From a virus, in the IMG/VR virus record IMGVR_UViG_3300028802_000007, positions 1 through 64,000 of that record: a stretch of DNA of 64,000 bases, one strand, 5' to 3'. The notes beneath the pieces are model-generated. The model saw only the letters and a program-made list of their open reading frames with translations, was not told where the DNA came from and did no database searches. Below are positions 7,739 through 15,191 of the stretch, in pieces. How positions within the stretch are numbered: the first letter of the stretch is position 1; each line of letters opens with the position of its first letter. Position numbers and translations under genes: made by a program.

Positions 7739-8142
7739 AGCGGCACCCACAGCACTTCATCGACCCGCCGGCGGAGCCACTCGAGGTCGGTCTCGGGGTG
7801 ATGGATCATGTCGCGGACCTTGGTCTTGCCGATGGCCTTGACGGTGCCGTCCTTCTTGTACAGGTAGGTCTGCTCCAAGGTCCACTTCTGGCCGGTGGCG
7901 GGAACCGCCACGCTGTTGCTGGTCTGGACGAACTCACCGTCGATGGTCCGGGCGTTGCTGGTGATCTTGTGGCTGGCACCGTAGTCCGGCACGAGCCACG
8001 AACGCTGGGTGTCGCCGAAGGCGGTCACCTCGATCGCCCCGCCCTCGACGGGTGAGTGGATCTGCATGGCGAGCTCGCGTTCGAGGTCGCGGGCAGACAG
8101 GTCCCCGTAGGGCCGCTTCGGGTCCTTGTTGAACTTGCTCAC
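7735..8142 (-). CDS. Hypothetical protein with C-terminal WLRRRVDEVLWVP motif
   Basis: The 135-residue product starts at a GTG that overlaps the preceding stop. The N-terminal and middle parts are beta-rich; the C-terminus DLEWLRRRVDEVLWVP nearly repeats the end of the neighbouring gene 8139-8483. The pair may be paralogues or subunits of one complex sharing a docking helix. Not recognised otherwise. Confidence 0.65.
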   Translation of the reverse strand: MSKFNKDPKRPYGDLSARDLERELAMQIHSPVEGGAIEVTAFGDTQRSWLVPDYGASHKITSNARTIDGEFVQTSNSVAVPATGQKWTLEQTYLYKKDGTVKAIGKTKVRDMIHHPETDLEWLRRRVDEVLWVPL

Positions 8143-8483
8143 GCCGGAACCCAACTGACCTCCGCGACGCGGCGCTTGAGCCAGGCCATGTCCGACTCAG
8201 GCTTGGGCGTCTTGACGGTAGGCGGCAGGCCCGGGAAGCCGGTGATGACGGGGCTCGTGGCGTACACGTTGCCGTTCTCGCCGTAGCTGAAGGTCAGGGT
8301 GGATGTCGTGGCGGTGCTGCTGCTGAGGGTGCTGCCGTTGTAGATGAGGTAGTTGCCGACCATTGCTGCTCTCTCCCGCATCTCGTTGATGGTCTCGTAG
8401 AGGCCGGGGACCAGAACGTGGTCCCCCAGCCACTTCGAGGAGTAGACCGGCAGTCCGAAGACCCGGTCTGCCGGTCCGCTCAC
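8139..8483 (-). CDS. Hypothetical protein with C-terminal WLKRRVAEVSWVP motif
   Basis: The 114-residue product begins at a GTG one base after the stop of the coiled-coil gene. The C-terminal MAWLKRRVAEVSWVP matches the next gene's end, with a beta-rich Ser/Thr body before it. Function unknown; the shared tail suggests common ancestry or a common partner. Confidence 0.65.
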   Translation of the reverse strand: MSGPADRVFGLPVYSSKWLGDHVLVPGLYETINEMRERAAMVGNYLIYNGSTLSSSTATTSTLTFSYGENGNVYATSPVITGFPGLPPTVKTPKPESDMAWLKRRVAEVSWVPA

Positions 8484-8993
8484 CTATTCGGTCGTCTTGG
8501 ACGACTTGGTGGTCTCGGTGATCTTGCGATCGACGGTGACCGTGGGCAGGCGCTCGAGGACCTGAGCCATCAGATCCTTGAGGTAGCCGACCTCCTTCTT
8601 GAACCGCTCCTCGCGGAAGTCCATCTCCTTCTTGAACGCCTCGCGCTCGAGCTTCAGGTTCTCGGTCTTGACCTCGAGCACCGCTTCGGCGCGAGCCGTC
8701 TCGATGCCCTTCATGGCCTGCTCGGCCTCGAACTCCTGGCGCTTCCGCTCAAGACCCACCATGTGGGTGACCTCGCGCTTCTCGCGAGCGTTGTTCTCGA
8801 TGATCCGGTCCTTGTCGATGGACAGAGCGGCGATCTGCTCCTGAAGCTCGGTGACGCGCTCGGTGAGCTCCTTCTCCTTGCCCTTGACCTTGAGGGTCGC
8901 CTCAAGCTTGGCGATGGAGCCGCGCAGCTCGAGGACGGTCTCCGACAGTTGTGCCTCGAGTGCGATCTTGGGATCGGGCTTTCGCTGGAACAT
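8484..8993 (-). CDS. Long coiled-coil protein
   Basis: The 169-residue product is almost entirely charged heptad-rich helix from about residue 10 to 150 (KELTERVTELQEQIAALS is typical), with a short Thr/Lys tail. No catalytic motif. An AGGAGGTCAACC ribosome site precedes the ATG. Candidate roles are a structural scaffold or an oligomerising partner of the neighbouring small proteins. Confidence 0.75.
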   Translation of the reverse strand: MFQRKPDPKIALEAQLSETVLELRGSIAKLEATLKVKGKEKELTERVTELQEQIAALSIDKDRIIENNAREKREVTHMVGLERKRQEFEAEQAMKGIETARAEAVLEVKTENLKLEREAFKKEMDFREERFKKEVGYLKDLMAQVLERLPTVTVDRKITETTKSSKTTE

Positions 8994-9041
8994 GGTTGAC
9001 CTCCTGAAGGATCAGTCGTGGTTTGGTACTAGCCTACGATA

Positions 9042-9452
9042 CTACGAAGACACCTCCTTATCCGGGGTGGGGTTGGCGAGGGCGGCGACGACGCGGGCAG
9101 CAATCTCATTGCATCGGCCACCGTCCAGTTCCTCGCCTTGATGCCCGTCCTCGTTGGGGGTCAGTTGCTGATGTATCACGTAGGCAACGTCGTCCACGTC
9201 CAGCGGTGGGGTGGCGGGGCGGGAGAGGGCGAGCGCGTCGAACAGGTCGAGCGCGATGCTCTCCCATGCGGCGAGGCTGGGGTTGTCCATCGTTGCCGTG
9301 ATGCGGTCGTGGAACGGTCGCAGCGCCGCGTCAGCCTCTGCGCTCGACTCGGGGGTGGGCGCTAGACGCACCGGATGCGACCGCTTGGGCGCATATCCCG
9401 GTTCGTAGTCGTGAACGAGGCGAACGCGGTTGCCGCAATCGTCGCACATCAT
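9042..9452 (-). CDS. Zinc-finger-like protein, 136 residues
   Basis: The product opens with MMCDDCGNRVRLVHDYEP, a CxxC knuckle, followed by a mostly helical acidic body. Only one CxxC is visible, so zinc binding would need dimerisation or other ligands. AGGAG lies seven bases before the ATG. The 48-base gap to the next gene holds no clear promoter. Confidence 0.65.
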   Translation of the reverse strand: MMCDDCGNRVRLVHDYEPGYAPKRSHPVRLAPTPESSAEADAALRPFHDRITATMDNPSLAAWESIALDLFDALALSRPATPPLDVDDVAYVIHQQLTPNEDGHQGEELDGGRCNEIAARVVAALANPTPDKEVSS

Positions 9453-9480
9453 CGTCCTGCTCCTTCCTGCCCGCCACCCG

Positions 9481-9576
9481 TCATCGTGCCAGTACCGTCG
9501 GGATGAGTGCGATGCCGTAGATGAGGCCGATGAACGCCCCGACCTTCAAGCCCCACAGAACGTCCTTGCGGCTCAT
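9481..9576 (-). CDS. 31-residue membrane peptide
   Basis: MSRKDVLWGLKVGAFIGLIY and the residues that follow form one membrane helix with a basic N-terminus. The ribosome site is one of the 22-bp repeats. It overlaps the stop of the gene ending at 9573. Function unknown. Confidence 0.6.
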   Translation of the reverse strand: MSRKDVLWGLKVGAFIGLIYGIALIPTVLAR

Positions 9577-9740
9577 CGGTCGGCTCCTTCCTGCCCGCCA
9601 CCCGGCCACCCGTCCTTGGGCATATCGCAGACCGCGCAGAACTCGGGGCGGCGGCTGTCCCACTTGCCGAAGACGTGCGTGTGACGCTGGCGGTGCATCT
9701 GCCCCGGCTCGGGCTTGCCGTCCTTCCGTGGCTCGTTCAC
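9573..9740 (-). CDS. Small His/Cys protein, 55 residues
   Basis: The GTG at 9740 follows a 22-bp repeat ribosome site. The sequence has MHRQRHTHVFGKW and then FCAVCDMPKDGW, a probable zinc site (two His, two Cys), and ends GGGQEGADR. The next protein upstream, 9737-9913, shares this plan, so the two look like tandem duplicates. Confidence 0.6.
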   Translation of the reverse strand: MNEPRKDGKPEPGQMHRQRHTHVFGKWDSRRPEFCAVCDMPKDGWPGGGQEGADR

Positions 9741-9913
9741 TTGGCTCCTTCCTGCCCGCCACCCGTGGGAACCGGGGCGGTTCGTACGGTTCGCAGACCG
9801 CGACACGGGAGGCAGGTGTAGACCTTCGTATTCGGCCCGAAGTCCCAGTCGAGGTCGCGCTTCCACTCGTGCTTGTGCTTCGGATCGTCGGTCTGACGGA
9901 TGCGCCCCGTCAT
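9737..9913 (-). CDS. Small His/Cys protein, 58 residues
   Basis: ATG overlaps the preceding stop (ATGA). The protein has HKHEWKRDLDWDFG, YTCLPCRGLR and ends GGGQEGAK, the same His...CxxC...GGGQEGA plan as its downstream neighbour. A zinc-binding knuckle of unknown role is the likely fold. Confidence 0.6.
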   Translation of the reverse strand: MTGRIRQTDDPKHKHEWKRDLDWDFGPNTKVYTCLPCRGLRTVRTAPVPTGGGQEGAK

Positions 9914-10134
9914 CGCCCGCCACCCGTGGCAAGCTCGTCTGTCCTGGGATCGGTCGCCCAGTCGTCGGACGCTAGCGCGTCGAGGGCGTCTGCGTACCTG
10001 GCGACGATGCTGTCGGTCAGCCGCTCGATGAGCCTCCGACGACGCCAGCGCGAGACCGCCGGATGGAGGAACTCGTTGAAGGCCATGCCCAGGAAGAACA
10101 TGCCAGCGGCAGCGAGGATGGCGGCGAACTTCAC
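9910..10134 (-). CDS. Membrane-anchored small protein, 74 residues
   Basis: GTG start overlapping the preceding stop. An N-terminal helix VKFAAILAAAGMFFLGMAF is followed by an Arg cluster (SRWRRRRLIERL) and a soluble acidic tail, so the tail should face the cytoplasm. Function unknown. Confidence 0.6.
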   Translation of the reverse strand: MKFAAILAAAGMFFLGMAFNEFLHPAVSRWRRRRLIERLTDSIVARYADALDALASDDWATDPRTDELATGGGR

Positions 10135-10445
10135 CGCTCGATGCCCAGGATGAGCAGCACGCCGTCGATGATGTCCGCATCGGATGCGTTCTTGTTGTGC
10201 TCGAGGAACCACACGATCTCGGTCTTCTGGTTGCGGCGAAGGGCCTCCGTCGCGAGCTCGGCTCCTCGAGTCCGCGCCTGGGACTCGATGGACACGATGT
10301 GCGGTCGGATGGCCGTCGGAGCGATGCGGGTCAGCTCATCGGGCCAGCGGATGTCGGCCTCGGCCAGCCACAGGTCCAGACGACGTCCGGCCTCCGTCGC
10401 CGGCTCCACGATCTTGACCGGCACCTTGTCGGCGCAATCTCTCAT
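10131..10445 (-). CDS. Hypothetical protein, 104 residues
   Basis: The ATG at 10445 has TGGAGGTCAACG just upstream, the strong ribosome site used at many genes here. The product is helical and charged, without Cys clusters or membrane segments. Not recognised. Confidence 0.65.
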   Translation of the reverse strand: MRDCADKVPVKIVEPATEAGRRLDLWLAEADIRWPDELTRIAPTAIRPHIVSIESQARTRGAELATEALRRNQKTEIVWFLEHNKNASDADIIDGVLLILGIER

Positions 10446-10543
10446 CGTTGACCTCCAAGAACGAACGCCAGGACGGCGATAGCCAGGATCATGGCCGCAC
10501 AGCCTAGCCCGTCGGCCAGACGCTCCTGCCAAGTGTCCTTCAT
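10442..10543 (-). CDS. 33-residue membrane peptide
   Basis: MKDTWQERLADGLGCAAMIL is followed by a hydrophobic helix ending FVLGGQR. Both ends overlap their neighbours as ATGA, and its last codons carry the ribosome site of the next gene. Function unknown. Confidence 0.55.
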   Translation of the reverse strand: MKDTWQERLADGLGCAAMILAIAVLAFVLGGQR

Positions 10544-10806
10544 CCCAACGCCGCTCGAAGGGCACCGAACCTGTCGCGATGGATACGCAGGCACTCGTCG
10601 CATTCGTCGGTCGGCCAGTTGGGATGCTCATGCGAACCGCGATGGTCGATCGGCTGGAGGAGGGCCTGGGCCGCCGCTCGCAGCTCTCCGTCGAGCAGGT
10701 ACGGGTTCTGCTCGATGGCTCGTGCCGCGACGTACGCGACGGTGCCCTTGTTCTTGCGGGTGAAGGAAACCACCCACTCCACCTGATCAGATCCGTCGAA
10801 GGCCAT
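10540..10806 (-). CDS. Hypothetical protein, 88 residues
   Basis: A mixed alpha/beta product with a C-terminal HPNWPTDECDECLRIHRDR segment, giving two Cys and two His close together, a possible zinc site. Start overlaps the preceding stop. Not recognised. Confidence 0.6.
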   Translation of the reverse strand: MAFDGSDQVEWVVSFTRKNKGTVAYVAARAIEQNPYLLDGELRAAAQALLQPIDHRGSHEHPNWPTDECDECLRIHRDRFGALRAALG

Positions 10807-11057
10807 CAGAGTTCACGCACGGCGGCGGCCATCGCGATCCTGGCCTCGTACTCCTCTGTCCCGTGGTCGTACTGGTCCATGCCGCGCAGACCATCTCCAT
10901 AGACCTCGATGGGACCATAGTACCGATCCAGCCAGGTCCTCACGACGCCCACCGCCGCCTCAGCCCGGCGAACCCGCTCCTCGAGCAGCATCCACGCATC
11001 CGGCGGGTGAACCAGCTCATCCCCGCCCTCGAACGCTGTTTTTTCGCGATCAGGCAC
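10806..11057 (-). CDS. First gene of the leftward small-gene operon
   Basis: The 83-residue product is helical (LLEERVRRAEAAVGVVRTWL) and not recognised. The start is a GTG with GAGGAGGG six bases upstream. It is the promoter-proximal gene of the leftward accessory operon that runs to 4943. Confidence 0.65.
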   Translation of the reverse strand: MPDREKTAFEGGDELVHPPDAWMLLEERVRRAEAAVGVVRTWLDRYYGPIEVYGDGLRGMDQYDHGTEEYEARIAMAAAVREL

Positions 11058-11082
11058 TGCACCCTCCTCTACAGCCGTACCG

Positions 11083-11420
11083 CCGTAGCATCGTGTCTGG
11101 GTACTGTCGTGTCAAGTGGGGATGGTGGTGGTTGGATGGATGGTTTTGGTCGGTCGGATGCGAGAAAAGTGCGCCGCTCGACGCCCAAAGCAGCCCCCCG
11201 GGAAGTCGCCGACCGGGGGGGGGCCGGTCCCCGGGGGCCGCATGCTACGGTTCTCCCAGAGGCTCTAGGATCAACGGAGCCGCCGGTGGAGGGTGTCAGG
11301 TGGGGAGCGGTTCCACACAGGGGGTCCAACGCCACCTTGGTACCATACGGGGGCTCCTGCGCGACCTGGGCCCCTGAGCTAACCGTAGCAAGCGTAGCAG
11401 TGCTACGCAGCATGCTACGC
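11083..11420. repeat. CGTAGCA motif cluster in divergent control region
   Basis: Six copies of the octamer SCGTAGCA (either strand) lie at 11083-11090, 11243-11250, 11383-11390, 11392-11399, 11401-11408 and 11413-11420. Copies at 11392 and 11401 form a perfect inverted repeat with a one-base centre. The 636-base region 11058-11693 holds no convincing gene. It separates the leftward and rightward operons, so operator sites or replication iterons are the likeliest reading. The same octamer recurs at 26136-26278. Confidence 0.7.
11087..11115 (-). promoter_or_regulatory. Leftward promoter, sigma-70 type
   Basis: A perfect TTGACA (-35, minus strand, 11115-11110) is followed after 17 bases by GATGCT (11092-11087) as a weak -10. 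The -10 lies inside a TGCTACGG motif (11090-11083), one of the repeated elements of this control region, which would suit an operator. Transcription would start about 20 bases before the GTG-led first gene. Confidence 0.45.
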
Positions 11421-11617
11421 AAGGGCGAGGTCGGCGGGCAGAGGTCGTCGAGGGCGTCGTCGCCGGATCGCGAGCGTTCCACCAGTCGGAGGGCTAGCAG
11501 TGGTGGGGCACGAGGATGGCGGCGACTCGACCGCCGGTCCCGGGTCGTGCTCTAGGGTGGGCTGTCCCTGCGGCTAGGATCACACCGGGTGACCCACCGA
11601 CAGGACCTTCGCCCAGC

Positions 11618-11647
11618 TTGACACCCCCACCACAGATGGAGGACAAT
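11618..11647 (+). promoter_or_regulatory. Rightward promoter, sigma-70 type
   Basis: TTGACA at 11618-11623, 18 bases, then GACAAT at 11642-11647 (four of six to TATAAT). It is 47 bases upstream of the first rightward gene and its ribosome site. This is the best candidate for the promoter of the rightward operon. Confidence 0.5.
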
Positions 11648-11693
11648 CAGGGCCGACAGGGCGACCCGCCCCCCGCACTCTGGAGGTCAACCA

Positions 11694-11816
11694 GTGACTC
11701 GCAAGGCACGAACCATCGCGGCGAACAAGTCCCGCCCCATCCCCGCCTGTGACGCCTGTGGCCGTCGTGGGGATACCGACCACGTCTGCTCCGACCGACA
11801 GGCCGTCGCCCGATGA
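11694..11816 (+). CDS. 40-residue zinc-knuckle protein
   Basis: GTG start with TGGAGGTCAACC upstream. The peptide contains IPACDACGRRGDTDHVCSD: Cys-x2-Cys, His and Cys, a compact zinc knuckle. It is the first gene of the rightward operon and overlaps the next ATG (ATGA). Confidence 0.6.
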   Translation: MTRKARTIAANKSRPIPACDACGRRGDTDHVCSDRQAVAR

Positions 11817-11989
11817 CGACCACCGAACGGGACATGCTCACCGACGAGCGCCAAGCCCTCCTCGACCGCCTCGTGCGGGTGGACCTCGTGTCCGAAGGTC
11901 TGGGCGTGCTGGAGCGGGCGCTTGAGCGCCGCGCCCTTCGTCAGCGCATCGATGAGATTGACGCCCTCCTGACGGCGACCGTCCGATGA
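11813..11989 (+). CDS. 58-residue helical protein
   Basis: A highly charged helical product (LLDRLVRVDLVSEGLGVLER, then RQRIDEIDALL), likely a short coiled coil. ATGA overlaps at both ends. Unrecognised. Confidence 0.55.
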   Translation: MTTTERDMLTDERQALLDRLVRVDLVSEGLGVLERALERRALRQRIDEIDALLTATVR

Positions 11990-12435
11990 CCGACATCGAC
12001 CTGTGCGTCTGCGGCCATGAGGGCTGGGAGGGCCACACCCACGACGACAACATGTGCCTGACCCCCGGCTGCTGGTGCGGCGTCGTCAAGGCCCAGCAGG
12101 GTGCCTCCCTCCACCCGGTGGGCGACCGCTGGATGGTCCGCATCGTGACCGAACCGCTGGGCCTCCTCTGGCACGGGATGGAGCGGGACTGGACCCGCAC
12201 CCGCCAGACCTACGAGGAGGGCACCATCGTCGAGGTCTACGACCGCAAGTACGTCGAGGGCTTCAGCCCCATCGGCCAGTTCGTCACCGCCTACGGTGCC
12301 CGGACCCTCCTCTCCCCCCGTGGTGCCCACGCCCTCTCCCTCCATGGCGGCATCCCTGAGTGGACCCTGACCCGCGACGAGGTCACCACCCTGATGGGGC
12401 TCATCGTCCAGTACGGCGACATCCGCCTCGACTGA
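11986..12435 (+). CDS. Cys/His-rich protein, 149 residues
   Basis: The N-terminus CVCGHEGWEGHTHDDNMC...GCWCG has five Cys and several His in 35 residues, a treble-clef-like or zinc-ribbon site. The rest is a beta-rich body without a recognised family. CxCGHxxxxH signatures recur in several proteins of this operon. Confidence 0.7.
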   Translation: MTDIDLCVCGHEGWEGHTHDDNMCLTPGCWCGVVKAQQGASLHPVGDRWMVRIVTEPLGLLWHGMERDWTRTRQTYEEGTIVEVYDRKYVEGFSPIGQFVTAYGARTLLSPRGAHALSLHGGIPEWTLTRDEVTTLMGLIVQYGDIRLD

Positions 12436-12504
12436 CCCTCACCCCTGACCCCCACCCGGGTCAGGTGCGAGTGCCAGACGGACACTCAGACCAAGGAGGT
12501 CAAC
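12436..12504 (+). promoter_or_regulatory. Two-hairpin intergenic element, copy 1
   Basis: Directly after a TGA stop come TGACCC/GGGTCA (12446-12451 with 12458-12463), then the dyad GAGTGCC (12469-12475) with GGACACTC (12480-12487), then AAGGAGGTCAAC and the next ATG. Five more copies follow in this operon with the same order and spacing. Confidence 0.7.
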
Positions 12505-12879
12505 ATGGACAAGGCACAGGCCAAGGTCGTACAGGTGGCAGTGGGCGAGGCCATCAAGGCCGTCTACGCCCAGCACGGCCTGACCGTCACGTCGTCCCGG
12601 GTCACCTACGACGACTCCACCCTCAACCTGACGGTCAAGGCGACCGTCGCCGATCCGGCGGCGCAAGCCAAGACGTGGGACAACTACGCGCCCGTGTTCG
12701 ACCTCCCTGAGGGCGGCGTCGGCAAGGTCATCACCCTCAACCGCAAGGCCTACCGCATCATCGGGCTGGACCTGAACCGTCGGGCCTACCCGGTGCGGGT
12801 CGAGGACCTCGCCACCGGTCGCCCGGTCCTGTTCAAGGCCCCGGCTGTCGCCCGGGCTCTGGCGTCCCAGACCGCCTGA
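12505..12879 (+). CDS. Hypothetical protein, 124 residues
   Basis: An alpha/beta product with repeated short strands (VTYDDSTLNLTVKATV, then KAYRIIGLDLN and YPVRVEDLATGRPVLFKA), no Cys. Its own strong ribosome site and flanking intergenic elements on both sides suggest high, separately tuned expression. Not recognised. Confidence 0.7.
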   Translation: MDKAQAKVVQVAVGEAIKAVYAQHGLTVTSSRVTYDDSTLNLTVKATVADPAAQAKTWDNYAPVFDLPEGGVGKVITLNRKAYRIIGLDLNRRAYPVRVEDLATGRPVLFKAPAVARALASQTA

Positions 12880-12947
12880 CCCTCACCCCAGCCCCTCACC
12901 CGGGGCTGGTGCGAGCGCCACGTCGGCACTCAAGCAAGGAGGTCAAC
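12880..12947 (+). promoter_or_regulatory. Two-hairpin intergenic element, copy 2
   Basis: Hairpin CCAGCCCC (12888-12895) with GGGGCTGG (12902-12909), then dyad GAGCGCC (12913-12919) with GGCACTC (12925-12931), then AAGGAGGTCAAC. Same layout as copy 1; the first stem differs in sequence but still pairs fully. Confidence 0.75.
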
Positions 12948-13301
12948 ATGACCGTCAAGGAACTCATCGAGGCGCTGTCGTCCATGGACGAGGACGCCAC
13001 CATCCGCATCGCGGGCCAGCCCTCCTATCCCATGGAGGCGGAGTTCATCGGGCTGGGGGGCCAGGTTTCCGCCGGATCACCCGACGGCGACGACGAGTGC
13101 GCCGACTGCATGGACCGTCGGTCCGACCACGTCGCCCAGTCCTGCACCCTCAAGGACCTCGACGACGACACGCCCTGCCCGTGCGAGGGGTTCGAGGAGC
13201 CCGCCAAGGACGACGAGTCGGGCGTCTGGCTGGTGGTCGGCGACAACATCGGCTACGGCGTCCCCCGCGAGGTCTACGACACCGCCCGCTACGGCTGGTA
13301 G
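12948..13301 (+). CDS. Hypothetical protein with Cys cluster, 117 residues
   Basis: The N-terminus TVKELIEALSSMDEDATI resembles a small domain seen in several phage accessory proteins (helix, then acidic turn). The middle has DDECADCMDRRSDHVAQSC and PCPCEGFEE, a probable zinc site. No enzyme motif. Set between two intergenic elements. Confidence 0.7.
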   Translation: MTVKELIEALSSMDEDATIRIAGQPSYPMEAEFIGLGGQVSAGSPDGDDECADCMDRRSDHVAQSCTLKDLDDDTPCPCEGFEEPAKDDESGVWLVVGDNIGYGVPREVYDTARYGW

Positions 13302-13379
13302 ACCCTGACCCTCACGGGAGCCCCGGTATCCCCGGGGCTCTGGCGAGCGCCAGATGGGCACTCAGGCAAGGAGGTCAAC
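13302..13379 (+). promoter_or_regulatory. Two-hairpin intergenic element, copy 3
   Basis: Nine-base-pair hairpin GAGCCCCGG (13318-13326) with CCGGGGCTC (13332-13340), then dyad GAGCGCC (13345-13351) with GGCACTC (13357-13363), then AAGGAGGTCAAC before the ATG at 13380. Confidence 0.75.
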
Positions 13380-13727
13380 ATGGCACTGACGAAACAGGAC
13401 CTAGAGCGGGCCGTCGAGGACGAGCGCCGTCTGGGGTCCGTCGGCTACAACCTCGCGTTCGACCACGGCCAGAGGCTTCAGGCCAAGGGTCGCGCCATCG
13501 TCCTGCGCGAGGCCAACCGTCAGGGCTGGTCGTACGACGACCTCGTCCTGTGGGTGGACTCGAAGTACGGTCGCTGGTTCTGGGACAGCCTGTATGGCTG
13601 TTCTGATCCTGACGGCGCGGCTCAGGCCGTGACCCTCGCATGGGTCGCCCCGGGCGAGGGCGACTACGTCTACCAGCCGACCAGCGTCGAGGCCCACGTC
13701 ACGCGGGTCGAGGCCTACCGGCGATGA
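13380..13727 (+). CDS. Hypothetical protein, 115 residues
   Basis: Helical N-terminal half (LTKQDLERAVEDERRLGS) and an aromatic middle with WSYDDLVLWVDSKYGRWFWD. Family unknown. Overlaps the next ATG by four bases. Confidence 0.65.
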   Translation: MALTKQDLERAVEDERRLGSVGYNLAFDHGQRLQAKGRAIVLREANRQGWSYDDLVLWVDSKYGRWFWDSLYGCSDPDGAAQAVTLAWVAPGEGDYVYQPTSVEAHVTRVEAYRR

Positions 13728-14038
13728 CGTACATGCGGCCATGCCGACGGTGCGGCATCGAGTACGACTTCGACCTTGACCGGACCATGAACGGCCCACA
13801 CGCCCACGGCCCTGAGCCTCGAGGCTGGTCACCGGGCGGCATGACCGTCGCCCGGGAGGGCACCGCCCCCGGGACCCGGGTCCGGCTCATCCACCCCCGC
13901 GAGGGCCTGACCGTCGGTCAGGTGTTCACCGTCGGGTCCACCAGCCCGGAGCATCACTCCCAGAATGGTGGCGGCTACACCATCTACACGACGGACGGCC
14001 AGCACCTCTGGTCCGTCTGGCTGGAGGTCGTCGGGTGA
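13724..14038 (+). CDS. Small protein with N-terminal CxxC, 104 residues
   Basis: Starts MTYMRPCRRCGIEYDFDL (CxxC knuckle) and continues with a beta-rich segment VRLIHPREGLTVGQVFTVGS, similar in style to small SH3-like barrels. Function unknown. Its last bases overlap the GTG of the methyltransferase gene. Confidence 0.65.
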   Translation: MTYMRPCRRCGIEYDFDLDRTMNGPHAHGPEPRGWSPGGMTVAREGTAPGTRVRLIHPREGLTVGQVFTVGSTSPEHHSQNGGGYTIYTTDGQHLWSVWLEVVG

Positions 14039-14625
14039 AGGTCCTCGTGGTGTGCGAGTACAGCGGGCGCGTCCGCGACGCCTTCAGGGCGAAGGGGCAC
14101 GAGGCCATCTCGTGCGACCTCCTGCCGACTGAGGTCCCCGGGCCTCACATCGTCGGGGACGCACTGGCTGCGATCCGCGACGTTCAGCCCGACCTCCTCA
14201 TCGCTCACCCGCCCTGCACCTACCTCGCCAACAGTGGCGTCCGGTGGCTGTACGGCGGCAAGGGCACGACCATCGACCCGGTCCGCTGGGGCCAGATGGA
14301 GGAGGGTGCCGCGTTCTTCGCCTCCCTCCTCAACGCTGACGTGCCCATGGTCGCGGTCGAGAACCCGGTCATGCACGGCTACGCCCGGGCCATCATCGGG
14401 CGCGGTCAGGATCAGATTGTCCACCCGTGGCAGCACGGCCATGGCGAGCAGAAGGCGACCGGGCTCTGGCTCCGGGGCCTCCCCCTCCTGCGCCCCTCCG
14501 ACATCGTCGAGGGCCGGGAGCAGCGCGTCTGGCGGATGGGTCCGTCAGCCGACCGATGGAAGGAACGCAGCCGCACCTTCAGCGGCATCGCATCGGCCAT
14601 GGCCGACCAGTGGGGTGACCTGTGA
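14035..14625 (+). CDS. Short C5-cytosine methyltransferase-like protein
   Basis: The 196-residue product looks like a minimal Dcm-type Rossmann methyltransferase. MKVLVVCEYSGRVRDAF is a motif I-like loop for SAM, PDLLIAHPPCTYLA contains the PPC motif whose Cys attacks C6 of cytosine, and MVAVENPVMH is the ENx motif. It is shorter than typical bacterial enzymes (over 300) and lacks an obvious target-recognition domain, as do similar phage proteins. It may protect phage DNA from host restriction or be a degenerate relative. GTG start overlaps the preceding stop. Confidence 0.75.
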   Translation: MKVLVVCEYSGRVRDAFRAKGHEAISCDLLPTEVPGPHIVGDALAAIRDVQPDLLIAHPPCTYLANSGVRWLYGGKGTTIDPVRWGQMEEGAAFFASLLNADVPMVAVENPVMHGYARAIIGRGQDQIVHPWQHGHGEQKATGLWLRGLPLLRPSDIVEGREQRVWRMGPSADRWKERSRTFSGIASAMADQWGDL

Positions 14626-14876
14626 ACGTGACCTGTACGACATGCCGCAAGGGGCCGCACATCCCGTCGGCACCCGACTACCACCTCTACCGGACGGCGT
14701 CCGTCCGTCCGCCTCGCCCAGCCCTGGCCGTCGCCGGCCCGATCGCGACCGGCGATTGCCCGACATGCGCCCGGGGTGGCTTCGCTCCCAGCCATGACGG
14801 CAGCAGCCGCTGCGAGTCAGGCTCCATCGCATCCGGCGGGACCCGGTCGCACTGCTCCTGCGACACCTGCTTCTGA
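14622..14876 (+). CDS. Cys-rich zinc protein, 84 residues
   Basis: CTTCRKGPHIP near the start, CPTCARGGF in the middle and HCSCDTC at the C-terminus give four Cys pairs, enough for two zinc sites. GTG start overlapping the methyltransferase stop. Role unknown. Confidence 0.65.
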   Translation: MNVTCTTCRKGPHIPSAPDYHLYRTASVRPPRPALAVAGPIATGDCPTCARGGFAPSHDGSSRCESGSIASGGTRSHCSCDTCF

Positions 14877-14948
14877 CCCTCACCCCTGCCCCTCCATCCG
14901 GGGGCAAGGGCGAGTGCCAGATAGGTACTCAACCATGGAGGTCAACCC
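14877..14948 (+). promoter_or_regulatory. Two-hairpin intergenic element, copy 4
   Basis: Stem TGCCCC (14887-14892) with GGGGCA (14901-14906), then dyad GAGTGCC (14912-14918) with GGTACTC (14924-14930), then ATGGAGGTCAACC before the ATG at 14949. Confidence 0.75.
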
Positions 14949-15191
14949 ATGACACCGCTCGAACTGGCAACCCGACTGGGCCAGAGCCCAGACCTCGACA
15001 ACCGCATCACGGGCGTCGCCATCATCCTGCGCGGCCTGACCGACGACGACGGCGACCGTCAGGGCTGGCCCATGACTCCCGCCGTTGCGATCCGCGCCGC
15101 GAAGTACATCGGCGTCGAGCCCACCCCGGAACTGGTCGCGGCGGTCCTTGAGTTCGCCCCGTCCCTCCCCGACTTCTACCTCAACCGATGA
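14949..15191 (+). CDS. Hypothetical protein, 80 residues
   Basis: Helical acidic product beginning MTPLELATRLGQSPDLDN; no Cys, no membrane helix. Unrecognised. Stop overlaps the next ATG. Confidence 0.6.
   Translation: MTPLELATRLGQSPDLDNRITGVAIILRGLTDDDGDRQGWPMTPAVAIRAAKYIGVEPTPELVAAVLEFAPSLPDFYLNR

Larger units (their letters stand above)
9459..9765. repeat. 22-bp repeat carrying ribosome sites (three copies)
   Basis: The plus-strand sequence GCTCCTTCCTGCCCGCCACC, followed by CG, occurs at 9459-9480, 9583-9604 and 9744-9765, with a 12-base remnant at 9915-9926. On the minus strand each full copy supplies the ribosome site (GGAAGGAGC) of the next gene; at two copies it also encodes the GGGQEGA C-terminus of the gene before it. 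The copies probably spread by duplication of small genes. Confidence 0.85.

Noticed and set aside
11187-11250. Terminator in the GC-rich block of the divergent region
   Set aside because: Several overlapping C/G runs can pair in many ways, but no single stable hairpin with a T tract stands out.
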